Of a stretch of 64,000 nucleotides of DNA, positions 28,801-36,885 are shown piece after piece. Made by a program: the position numbers and the translations under genes. Under the pieces are notes generated by a model that saw nothing but the letters and a program-made list of their open reading frames with translations, did not search any database and was not told the origin of the DNA. Within the stretch, counting starts at the first letter, position 1, and each line of letters starts with the position of its first letter. This DNA is from Ignavibacteriales bacterium (lineage in GTDB: Bacteria > Bacteroidota > Ignavibacteria > UBA10030), in contig JAPLFQ010000003.1 in the NCBI GenBank assembly GCA_026390595.1, positions 1 through 64,000 of the forward strand, given 5' to 3'.

Positions 28801-30343
28801 AAAAAGTATTCGTCGCCAGCACACACACGGGGGAAGCCCCGGCTGACGCATTGATCGTCGAATTCGTGATGGCAAAACCGTACGGATTCCCCATCTCGAA
28901 TTTGATGCCAACTTCTCCTTCTTCCGTGCGCAAACCATAGATGACGCCATTCGCTGCCGGGCCCGAGGGATCATATCGGAAAATGCGGACGCCGGTTTTG
29001 TAGCCAATCAGCGAGATGTCGTACATGTATTCCCAATCGGAGCGCCCCATGGCAATTCCTTCGCCGTTGGCTTGCGTCCACACTTTGATGGACGCCTCGC
29101 TTGGCGAGTTGCTCAGCGCGGAGCCGCTCCAGTACTTCGGCTCGAAATGCACATTGATGATTCGACCGATGTCGGTTGTTTGAGACAGCCAGATGCCGGT
29201 CTTTAACGGAGTGCCGTATACGTTACGGATATAGTGCAGCTCGTTTGATGCCGGTCCGATCTTGATCGCCTGATATGGATTCACCAGCGTCACGTTGATG
29301 ACGGAGGTATTGTCACTCCCTCCGGAAGAAAAACTCGGAAGACAAAAGATTGTCCAGGGATATGGCACAACCGATATCGTTTGTGCAGGATACCAGACTG
29401 TAAGATTCTTGACGCCACTCCCCCGATGGATGGTCAGAAAGGGCGTGCCCGTCTCGCTTCCGCGTCCGCCATAGACCTGCAAGATCGTCCCCATGCCGGC
29501 ACCCCCGTCTTGCGGACTCTGCCAGTCTCCCCGCAGCGTCACTTTCTCTTTTAAGGTCAGGCTTCCGTCGAATCGGTACTTTCCGGCAGGGATAAAGACC
29601 ACACCTCCACCGCGACTCGCCGCATTGTCGATCGCTTGCTGAAAAGGAGTCGTTGCATCGACAGTACCATCCTGTTTCGCATTGTAGGGTGATTCAGTGA
29701 CAACGAGACTCGCGATTGGGACATCATCGGAAGGAAGCGTTACCGGAACAACGCGGGGTACAAGCGGCGGGGGCGGTTCAACACGGGCGCCAATCAGTCG
29801 GGCATCATCCAGAAACAACGTCCCGGCAGCTTTCTGTCCGCTCCCATCACTCAGGCGAAGCGCAATCCAACAGTAAACAGCCGACGAAGGTGCTGTGCCG
29901 TCCATACTGAATGTCTGATAGCTGCCGGTCAGCGCGAAGTCCTTGCTTCCCTCGCTCAGGACAGACCGGCTTTCGTTGAAGAAACCAAACGTAATATGCA
30001 GTTTCAATGTGCCTGGCGACGAGGTCTTCGCCTGCACGCTCACCGTGTACTTTTGGTTTTCCACAACCGGGACGTTCGTATCCCAGTTATCGAGCGCACG
30101 ATCGAGCAGAGAAGCGTCGGATGCAGCAAAGACAAGCTTCACGGCCTTTATGCCTCTCGCCACGTCAGATGTCACAACAGTTGCAGTACTGCCGAGAGGC
30201 GTCGGCACTTCGAAGAATCGCCATTGAGCCAGCCCAGACTCAAAATCCCCGTTGTACGCATCGAGGATATTTACGTTCTGCGCCGCGAGGGGACTCAGCC
30301 AGACCGACCAGAAGACAAAGAGTATTCTAAGATATCGCGTCAC
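25814..30343 (-). CDS. Giant T9SS-secreted protein with two beta-helix domains and lectin-like modules
   Basis: A 1509-aa exported protein starting at GTG 30343, with GGGAG a few bases upstream and a signal peptide ending L-A-A-Q. The order is a CBM4/9-like domain (about 25-185, NGDFESGLAQW) and a proline-rich linker (about 190-200). Two pectate-lyase-3/GH28-like beta-helices follow (about 215-600 and 640-1040). Each starts with a (Q/D)DGT-V-D-A-T-like / STDDTPAFQAA block and repeats the phrase SGV-x2-LT-x-WYP. Then come a beta-sandwich (about 1050-1210), a DUF1349-like concanavalin domain (about 1230-1410, SFAGVMIRES) and a C-terminal sorting domain. The two helices look like an internal duplication. 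It is probably a surface enzyme on an acidic or branched glycan. A fragment of a paralogue survives at 39194-39530. Confidence 0.82.
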   Translation of the reverse strand: MTRYLRILFVFWSVWLSPLAAQNVNILDAYNGDFESGLAQWRFFEVPTPLGSTATVVTSDVARGIKAVKLVFAASDASLLDRALDNWDTNVPVVENQKYTVSVQAKTSSPGTLKLHITFGFFNESRSVLSEGSKDFALTGSYQTFSMDGTAPSSAVYCWIALRLSDGSGQKAAGTLFLDDARLIGARVEPPPPLVPRVVPVTLPSDDVPIASLVVTESPYNAKQDGTVDATTPFQQAIDNAASRGGGVVFIPAGKYRFDGSLTLKEKVTLRGDWQSPQDGGAGMGTILQVYGGRGSETGTPFLTIHRGSGVKNLTVWYPAQTISVVPYPWTIFCLPSFSSGGSDNTSVINVTLVNPYQAIKIGPASNELHYIRNVYGTPLKTGIWLSQTTDIGRIINVHFEPKYWSGSALSNSPSEASIKVWTQANGEGIAMGRSDWEYMYDISLIGYKTGVRIFRYDPSGPAANGVIYGLRTEEGEVGIKFEMGNPYGFAITNSTINASAGASPVCVLATNTFSTVAQFNTCSFGGSPKTAVLFEDNSTARMTFQNCTFADWGYQGGDAAVRLQNGSVAILGSEFKKDKPHVYLGSSVQNAQILDNVVPSKLNISNLSAGEVAISQEPLGMPKLSAPPHQFAAERKPATNALFVVSTYGAVGDKSTDDTPAFQAALDAAGQAGGGTVYVPAGWYKIASHLNVPPRVELRGIWDVPHHTISQGSVLLASEGNGNAGGTPFITLQQNSGVRGLTIWYPDQNYVAFPWTIRVGGAHCWVKDVVLANSYQGIDLATVPSPNHWVSYVGGSPLKTGIYVSNNTGEGWIENVQFNSHYWDRSTGYPKNVSPNPSSPTAYQQSNLDALKIGSCSYEHQAGNFVFAARCGLYFVNDGGACKSDVFMHGTDAGSYGISVESPVGSQLNFINSQLVLTAATSQAYIHTGSDFAGTAGFFNTLEWGNQSGATASINGTGTVSLQQVNTSASGITLSGGVSGVHNVAMSQSLTPQFTIGSGIVSSTIFGNYAPGGFQMSNAAGDKVEADYNYVRMKGAYGFATGWESADPQNQWNDMLYSSENVAPFPGSTRPRCGAVGIDGGKALIVSGRDSSASVSSIYFKVFKTKVRVFASTVLIYSLNPQTELGRRIHVDLLFTDGSRLTELKATANDSLPLSVPRGVLQRWTKVVCPVGSFAEGKQIQEILVGYSNPSGEGDFSAYLDSLELRLTGGIPAPWSRSDLGGSSKGSAVLENGLWYVLGAGRGLMYGGDNFNFLSQPFSGNVCITARLETQEQVMGGSFAGVMIRESQDVSSRFVMLGLYPQFGMQSSFRVSPTAPVQSITHDAYGKNAPRWLRVVRSGNLFTTYTSQDGIVWQDTLYRLTVPMDPAVAVGLAAGSGSTSETMDSRFSSVIVSINPPTSVGDVRAQVPQEFQLYQNYPNPFNPSTMIRYALPRRSNVDIEVFNMMGQNIALLVHDSQAAGAYQVLWNGVNSAGMQVASGVYICRMRVRGDSDGQSDGQLFTKKLLLVR

Positions 30344-30492
30344 GTATCTATAGCTCCCTTTCTGGCTACACGGTGGGGCGGCTTATCGCTTCGCCTCCCA
30401 GCCAGCGACCACCCCTTGCTCTACGGTTGGCAGGGTCTTACCGTAGTCCTATCGGTTCATACAACAAGAACATCAGCACCCCAACGTGGCAC

Positions 30493-33270
30493 TCATTTCA
30501 TCAAGAGCACTTTGATTGTACCGGCAAACGTCCCTGCTTTCAATTGACATACATAGACACCACTCGGCATCGCGCTGGCATTCCATCGAACCTGGTGAAT
30601 TCCCTGTCGCATCTGCTGATCGACCAATGTTGCAACTTCCCTTCCCAGGCTGTCGTACACCTTCAACGATATCCATCCTTCTTTTGGCAGGTCGAATCCA
30701 ATTGATGTTTCGGGATTGAAGGGATTGGGATAATTTTGATGCAGTGCGTACCGTGTAGGCACGATTTCTTCTTTCTCTATCCCCACCGGCGTATTCGTCA
30801 GGATCAACAGCACCGGTCCCTTTCCATCTTCCCGTCTCTCAAAATCGATCCGCTTATCCATGGCCGCGTAGTCCTTCAGCATCAAACTCACCTTTTTGTC
30901 CCCAGCGACTTCGCGAGCGACGTAGGTTCCAACATCCCAGGAATATTCCATCCCCACCGAACCCACCGTTGCTGAATCAATCAATGTCCCCGCCGACGGT
31001 GCTCCGTTCCAATTCAACGCTGTTTCCGTCCAAGTGTCTGAGCTTACAGCATACACTCCAGCCTTGATCCCCTTGCCATCCGGAAGTCCGACAGGCCGCA
31101 CGCGCATCTTCAAGACAGCACCGAGAACATTTCCCGTCACACCGCTTACATCAAACTGCACATACGCCCGATACCGGTTGAGGTCCGAGGTTCCTTCCCG
31201 CACACGCAAGAGACTGTCTGCATTAAAGTTCCTCGAGGCGCTGAAAGCCCCCTGCACGTAACTGTCGTGTATTGCGCCGGAGGATCGTACACCCCCTCCG
31301 ATCTTCCGAAAGACTGCCTTTACTTCCTTGTTCTCATTCAGGGTAACATTCTGTGGATTTGTCGTGCCGTTTACATCTCCCGTCCATTCATGGAACTCCC
31401 ACCCCGTTTCGGCTTGAGCACGCAGCTGCACTCGCGACCCTTCCGCGTACGATCCTCCCGACGGCTCCAGCCCAACGCTCCCGTGCAGAGCGGGGCGAAC
31501 AATAAGTCCGCATGTCTTCAGACGCCTGAACGTCGCCGTCACACTCTTGTGACCGTTCATCGTTATGGTCACAACGGTGTCTGTTCCGCTCGCATCTCCG
31601 CTCCATCCGTCAAGCATGCTGTCCCATGCCGGCCGCGCACGCAGTGTTACAATGGTGCCGCTGCTATAATACGGCCCTGATGGTTCTGCCACCACAACAC
31701 CAGAGCCCACGGTGCTTCTCCTGATCTCAAACTGCCCTGCCGGAATCTGACTGAATGTTGCCGTAATAGCTTTGTTTGCATCCATCAACACTGAATCAGG
31801 ATTCGATGTCCCCGTCAGGTCGCCGCTCCATCCATCAAACTTCCAGCCTAGCGCGGGCTGGGCCGTGAAGACAACCCGCGTGCCGACGAAGTACGATGTG
31901 TCCGAAGGAGATATGAGAACTGTTTCAGAACCGGCAGTTTGGACTTGGCCTTCACCCACTATGTATGTTTGGAGTCTGTATCTTGTTCCCCCTTGAATCG
32001 GTGGTGGAACGAGCGGCATTGTCTTTGAGAGTGGGATCTGTCGGTTCAGCATCTTCTTCGCCAAACCGGAGAGTCGAAGATACCAATCGCTCGGCAGGTC
32101 ATAACCGTCGGCATCTAATGTCAGCCAGTATGGATCGACTGGTGCCATAGATCTCTTCGGGCAAGCTTTGTATATGGCGGTGCCTTCATCGACTTCATCA
32201 AACATAGCCCCGTACAGCATGTTCGCTCCCGCTTCTATGGCATTGTATGCCTGTCTCCAGAGAAATTTTCCACCCCTTCGAGGTATCTGATTTTGGGGAC
32301 CAGCTTTCATGTTATACCAGGAGAAGCCTGGCCAAATTACTGGCAAGTAATCTTTCCCAGCAGCAGCCGCTATAGCGATATCGGGTATCATCGTGTTCTC
32401 TTTCCAACTATCTGCTGAGGTTGTGTCCGAATAGCGGCCAACTGTCCATGGGCTGATAACGTCCATTGACCGAAAAACCGATGCCCATGGTTCTGGCTGC
32501 AAACTCCAGTGACTTGAGCCGGTACTGCCATTGACACCGCCCATGAATGTCGCCTGGTATTTAGCAGGCGCGTCTTTCTGGAACCAATTGATCAACGCAG
32601 CAGCCTGTTCTGCAGTACCTGGCCTGCCGTCACAACCAAACCCCCAGATGGAAACAAGCGGTTTTCCTTTATGCCGCAGATAGCGAGGACTTTCGGTGAT
32701 CTTAATTACATCAACTAAATGCATCCAATCATTTTTGATATCCTCAACGAGTGTAGGCTCTTTATTGCTGGAGATGTCGTACATAACAACAAACACACGT
32801 CCGTAGGTCTCTGCGCCCTTGCGGCAATTCATCAGAACACGGTTAAATGGATCGTTCAATCCAATATGAGGTGCGCTAAAGCGTTGGAACCAAACGCCGT
32901 CTATGTCATTTTCCTTCATCCACTTGAAATGACGCACCACAGTCTTCTCGATGTGCGGTGAATAAAGCTTCACCGTACTCCCTTCGCTGTAACGCAGGTT
33001 GGTGCTAAACAACTCGTCGGCGTCCAATTCCCTTAGATCAGGAAATAGTTCGACACGCACTTTGGAGGCAGAAGGATCGGTGGTACTTGAAAACCAATGA
33101 ACCCACCCCTTGTTGGCACCGTCTCCGTTTGCGCGAAACCAGCCTTGGTAACCACACATATACTTGCCATACAGTGTTGTAGCATCAACGGAATCCTGAG
33201 CATTCAACCGGCTGGTCATGATCCAAAGCAAGAGGCATAAGAGTGATCTGGATAATACGCTGAAATTCAT
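30493..33270 (-). CDS. T9SS-secreted multidomain GH99/GH71-like enzyme
   Basis: A 925-aa exported protein from ATG 33270 (AAGGG about 10 nt upstream; signal peptide SLLCLLLWIMTSRLNA). Residues about 30-430 form a GH71/GH99-like barrel with MCGYQGWF, HFKWMKENDIDGVWFQRF and MFDEVDEGTAIY. The two Glu there (about 359 and 362) are spaced like the catalytic pair of GH99 endo-alpha-mannosidases. Three InlB/Listeria-type repeats follow (about 435-670, each ending in the W-x-GD / TATF pattern). A DNRLRE/CBM96-like domain comes next (about 680-820, WTETALNWNGAPSAG). Last is a T9SS sorting domain (QNYPNPFNPETS). It is probably the surface endo-enzyme of the locus, with the single-domain paralogue at 10585-11853 as a periplasmic counterpart. 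Confidence 0.82.
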   Translation of the reverse strand: MNFSVLSRSLLCLLLWIMTSRLNAQDSVDATTLYGKYMCGYQGWFRANGDGANKGWVHWFSSTTDPSASKVRVELFPDLRELDADELFSTNLRYSEGSTVKLYSPHIEKTVVRHFKWMKENDIDGVWFQRFSAPHIGLNDPFNRVLMNCRKGAETYGRVFVVMYDISSNKEPTLVEDIKNDWMHLVDVIKITESPRYLRHKGKPLVSIWGFGCDGRPGTAEQAAALINWFQKDAPAKYQATFMGGVNGSTGSSHWSLQPEPWASVFRSMDVISPWTVGRYSDTTSADSWKENTMIPDIAIAAAAGKDYLPVIWPGFSWYNMKAGPQNQIPRRGGKFLWRQAYNAIEAGANMLYGAMFDEVDEGTAIYKACPKRSMAPVDPYWLTLDADGYDLPSDWYLRLSGLAKKMLNRQIPLSKTMPLVPPPIQGGTRYRLQTYIVGEGQVQTAGSETVLISPSDTSYFVGTRVVFTAQPALGWKFDGWSGDLTGTSNPDSVLMDANKAITATFSQIPAGQFEIRRSTVGSGVVVAEPSGPYYSSGTIVTLRARPAWDSMLDGWSGDASGTDTVVTITMNGHKSVTATFRRLKTCGLIVRPALHGSVGLEPSGGSYAEGSRVQLRAQAETGWEFHEWTGDVNGTTNPQNVTLNENKEVKAVFRKIGGGVRSSGAIHDSYVQGAFSASRNFNADSLLRVREGTSDLNRYRAYVQFDVSGVTGNVLGAVLKMRVRPVGLPDGKGIKAGVYAVSSDTWTETALNWNGAPSAGTLIDSATVGSVGMEYSWDVGTYVAREVAGDKKVSLMLKDYAAMDKRIDFERREDGKGPVLLILTNTPVGIEKEEIVPTRYALHQNYPNPFNPETSIGFDLPKEGWISLKVYDSLGREVATLVDQQMRQGIHQVRWNASAMPSGVYVCQLKAGTFAGTIKVLLMK

Positions 33271-33456
33271 ACGTCTTTTTCCCTTTGGTAAATCACCATG
33301 CAAAGGCATGGTCCTTTGTCAGATGCGATCAATCCATATTGAGCCAGACCAGGCAATACCAGTCCCACATTGATGGGCGCCGCACCCAGCGCATGGCAAG
33401 AATCACTCATCGTGCACGTCCCGGCGAACTGTGAGAATCTGTCGGAACCGGATGAC

Positions 33457-36400
33457 TCATTGTGTACCCTTCTTCTTGTCAGAGCTGGAAAATTTTGCTG
33501 AGAAGGCGTTGTCCCGGTGTAGATCGTCAAAGGGTGACCACAGCGCAACAGCATGGCCTTCGTCGCCAACACTCATTGCAGCAATGCGCACGAACGGGGA
33601 ATTGGGTAGCGTGATGCTGGTAGTACCTTCCTGAATTTCCAGACGATAGGCAAACAGATAGCCATATTCATATAGTGTTTCGCCCACAGGTAGATGACGA
33701 TGCGAGGCGCACCATGCAACGCGTTGATCGCGGACAAATGCCGGAGTAATGCTCTTCAATTCATTGCGCAACGAATAGGATAGCTCAGCAACCAAACCTT
33801 CGAACTGTCGATTGTCCCAAGATCCTAAATAGCCTGCCCAACTACCAATTGTCAGTGGGATCTTGGTGTTACCGGCCTGGAAAATAACATCACTGTCAAC
33901 ATCGGCTGCTGCAAGCAGATGCACTACAGTTGTGTTCGCTGGTACGTTTATACTCTGACCGCGGCATGCCACGGAATTGCGGGCACCATCTTTACGCGGG
34001 CCAATGACAAAGGAAACATTACCCATTTGAACGGAGTCGCCGATCATTTCAGCCGGGTAGGTTCCGCCTTTGCCGTCAAAGCTTCCGTTTTCACGGTTGT
34101 TGTTATAGCTGAAGATGTCGGTGTCGTATTTCAGCGCAACCGGCTGTGTTTCAGGTTTGAGGTCGGCGCCGGGTATGGTCAACAGAACTGTTTTCAGTTC
34201 ATAGGGCAGAAATTCCATTTTCAGCGTGCCGTTTTGTACGGGCAGCTTTTTGTTGAGCGGACGTTCGGCTCCGTCAAGTTCTTCGGCGGCCGTGATTGGG
34301 AGTGCAGCGGACAGTGTGGTACCGGGGCATCGATGCCCCGTCAATTCTTGCAGGCGGACGACCACGCCAGAGCCGTTTTCAGCCATCTTGATGGCTTGCA
34401 CATTGACCTGCGGGGTATTGATGTTTAGCAGTGAGAAAGAGCTTCCTTTGTTCCCTCTGTAATGCGGTACGGCAAATGCGGCGGGACGCTGTTCAAAACG
34501 CTGTGCTTCCCAGTGGGTTTGACCCTCACGCCAGTCACCTGTATGACCTGCGATGGCGTAACTGAACTCATGACGTCCCCAATCCTGCCAGCGCATTTCC
34601 CTGGTGCGACCGCGGTCGACAGTTTCGTCTTCCCACTCTTCCGTATCCGGCGAATGGAGCAGAGTCAGGCGCAGAGTGTTGTCGTCTGGTTTGTCGCTGC
34701 CGTATTTGGAGCCGGTCAGCAGGGAGACTCCGTAGGCGCCGGAGTCGTCCGTGAGGTCCAGCCACGCGTGATGCGGCACTTCAAACTGGGTTGCTTGACG
34801 GTTTCCCCTCTGGATGGTGCCGAGATCCAGGTTATAGGTTGCTTTAGGTGCCGATGCGGTCAGATGAAAGGCCGCTTTCAGCAGCGCGCCGCGACTTTTC
34901 CAGTCGATGAGGTTCGCCACCTCAACACGGCTGCCGTCCGTACCTGTCGAAAGGCGGATTCGCTGAACGATCCTCGAGCCTTCATTGTCGCGCACCACTT
35001 CGATGGCGATGCGCAACGGGCCGTTTTCAACCACGCGAATTGAAACGGGATTTCCGGCCACGCTGCGGGCCGGCTCTTTGATATCTTTCCAATCGATGTG
35101 CCAGGCAGGCTTGGATGCAGGGAAGTCTGCAATGAACTCAAGCTGCGCCGGTTTTTCGAGCAGTTCTTTGCCAACCTGTTTGTCGAAGATGCCGGCAATG
35201 TCGCCGTTCTTGTCGATGGTAACGACGTAGCGGTTGTTTTCGAGCGAACTTTTTCCGACAAGGAGTTCACTTCTTTTCACTTTCGCCGGCTCACCTTCAC
35301 GCAGTGCGAAAACTGCGGCTCCAACTGGCGGAAGCTTTGCCTGGAAGAGGACTCGGCGCCTTCCATCCCATCCGGTGGTCAGTTGAGTGGACAGTTCCTT
35401 TCCCTGTGCATCAAAAGCGGTGATTGCCTTGGCCTCTGCCAGCTCTGCGGGAACAAGAGCTTCCACAAGATCTTCTCGCGCGATGGAGAGCGGGTTATAG
35501 ACTACCAGCGGTACGCCCGGCACATCAGTGTTGAGTGAGCGTGACAGTGCGCCCACGGCGTCAGCATAGACACCGGCAAACTGATTAAGGGCAATGATAC
35601 CGTCGTTCCATGAATATTCGTAAGCTTTTGGAATGCTGGTTCCAGGCAGGTTGTCGTGAAACTGATTGCGCAGGGTCAAGCCCCATGCATGGTTCAACGC
35701 ATCTTCAGGATAAGCTGCTCCATTCAGGAGGCTGGCCGAAACAGCGGCGCGTTCGCCGGCATCCGCCAGAAGCTCATTATCGCGGTTTAGTTGCTTCATA
35801 TAGGATTGCGATGTAAGCATACCGGTAGAGTGCTCGATGAGCAGCAGGTCGCGGCTCCATGTGGGGAATTTTTTCGCCTGCTCATCGGTGATGGCGCGGA
35901 CCATCAGATCCGCCGGACCGGCGATCACCTTGACCGGACCTTCGGTCGCATAGCATTGTTCGAGGGTTTCAAGCGAAACCTTCTGGGGGCTACCCCCGCG
36001 GTCGGCATTGTTTTTATCGCCGCCACCCATATAGAAAAGGTCAATCGGCAGACCGGATCGCTCCCGGTTTTCTTCGAGACGCTTGAGCGTTTTATCATGT
36101 GTAGTATATACATCCTTGTGAGCTGCGGCATAGTTACCGGCATTGAGTGCCACAATCACAGATTTGCCATCCGGGCCAATCCAACGTCCGATGTTGAAAG
36201 GAATTCCGTTGGCCGATTTCCAGGTCAACTTTTGGGTTGAAAAACCGCGAATACCACAATGATTGAGAACCGAGGGGAGCGAATAAGGAAAACCGAAGCA
36301 ATCCGGGAGCATATATTCGAGGCTCTGTGTGCCGAATTCATTATGGAAATATTTGCGGCCATGCAGGATCTGACGTATGATAGACTCGGTCGATGGTACG

Positions 36401-36801
36401 TTGACGTCGTTTTCAACCCAAGAGCTGCCGCTCGGGAACCAGCGTCCCGCAGCAACCCATTGCTTAAGTTTCTCATACCGCTCCGGGTAGTACTCCCGCA
36501 TCATCGCGTAGCGACTGGCACCGGTCCAGTTCAAGACAAAATGAGGGTATTCTTCAAAGGCAGCGAAGTTTTCATCCAGCGTATTCTTCAGAAAATCACG
36601 AATGGTCTGAGGATAGGACCAGCGCCAGATGTCGTCGAGATGTGAGTATGGAACTATGAACAAGGTTGGCTTTGTGAGGTCAATCGACTTAGGGTCGATT
36701 GTCTTGATCGCTGGTTGTTGAGCACCAACAATCGTGGTGAGCACGCAAGTGAGGATGCAGGCGATGATAATGAATCTAGTATGTCTGTCTCTATTTAACA
36801 T
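33457..36801 (-). CDS. GH38 alpha-mannosidase
   Basis: A 1114-aa exported retaining alpha-mannosidase. The start is ATG 36801, with GAGG 5 nt upstream; ATG 36807 is the alternative. A signal peptide (FIIIACILTCVLTTIVGAQ) follows. The zinc-site S-H-L-D lies at about residues 53-56. The nucleophile segment is P-D-C-F-G-F-P with Asp at about 167, matching the His/Asp zinc ligands and nucleophile of GH38. The middle and C-terminal beta-domains of the family fill residues about 420-880. About 200 further residues form an extra beta-rich domain with galactose-binding-like features. It is long for the family. It complements the GH92 enzymes, which invert and prefer terminal residues, by removing alpha-1,2/1,3/1,6-mannose. 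Confidence 0.9.
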   Translation of the reverse strand: MLNRDRHTRFIIIACILTCVLTTIVGAQQPAIKTIDPKSIDLTKPTLFIVPYSHLDDIWRWSYPQTIRDFLKNTLDENFAAFEEYPHFVLNWTGASRYAMMREYYPERYEKLKQWVAAGRWFPSGSSWVENDVNVPSTESIIRQILHGRKYFHNEFGTQSLEYMLPDCFGFPYSLPSVLNHCGIRGFSTQKLTWKSANGIPFNIGRWIGPDGKSVIVALNAGNYAAAHKDVYTTHDKTLKRLEENRERSGLPIDLFYMGGGDKNNADRGGSPQKVSLETLEQCYATEGPVKVIAGPADLMVRAITDEQAKKFPTWSRDLLLIEHSTGMLTSQSYMKQLNRDNELLADAGERAAVSASLLNGAAYPEDALNHAWGLTLRNQFHDNLPGTSIPKAYEYSWNDGIIALNQFAGVYADAVGALSRSLNTDVPGVPLVVYNPLSIAREDLVEALVPAELAEAKAITAFDAQGKELSTQLTTGWDGRRRVLFQAKLPPVGAAVFALREGEPAKVKRSELLVGKSSLENNRYVVTIDKNGDIAGIFDKQVGKELLEKPAQLEFIADFPASKPAWHIDWKDIKEPARSVAGNPVSIRVVENGPLRIAIEVVRDNEGSRIVQRIRLSTGTDGSRVEVANLIDWKSRGALLKAAFHLTASAPKATYNLDLGTIQRGNRQATQFEVPHHAWLDLTDDSGAYGVSLLTGSKYGSDKPDDNTLRLTLLHSPDTEEWEDETVDRGRTREMRWQDWGRHEFSYAIAGHTGDWREGQTHWEAQRFEQRPAAFAVPHYRGNKGSSFSLLNINTPQVNVQAIKMAENGSGVVVRLQELTGHRCPGTTLSAALPITAAEELDGAERPLNKKLPVQNGTLKMEFLPYELKTVLLTIPGADLKPETQPVALKYDTDIFSYNNNRENGSFDGKGGTYPAEMIGDSVQMGNVSFVIGPRKDGARNSVACRGQSINVPANTTVVHLLAAADVDSDVIFQAGNTKIPLTIGSWAGYLGSWDNRQFEGLVAELSYSLRNELKSITPAFVRDQRVAWCASHRHLPVGETLYEYGYLFAYRLEIQEGTTSITLPNSPFVRIAAMSVGDEGHAVALWSPFDDLHRDNAFSAKFSSSDKKKGTQ

Positions 36802-36885
36802 TCGCATCCTCTTGCACGCTATCCGTCAACTGCAACGGTGCCCGTTTCACCATCGCCGTGGATACTTTATGAATAGATATGAAGC

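Noticed and set aside
33295-33312. ACCATGC-AAAG-GCATGGT hairpin before the GH99-like gene as a riboswitch or terminator
   Set aside because: It is a single short hairpin with no U-tract and no conserved core that I can recognise.
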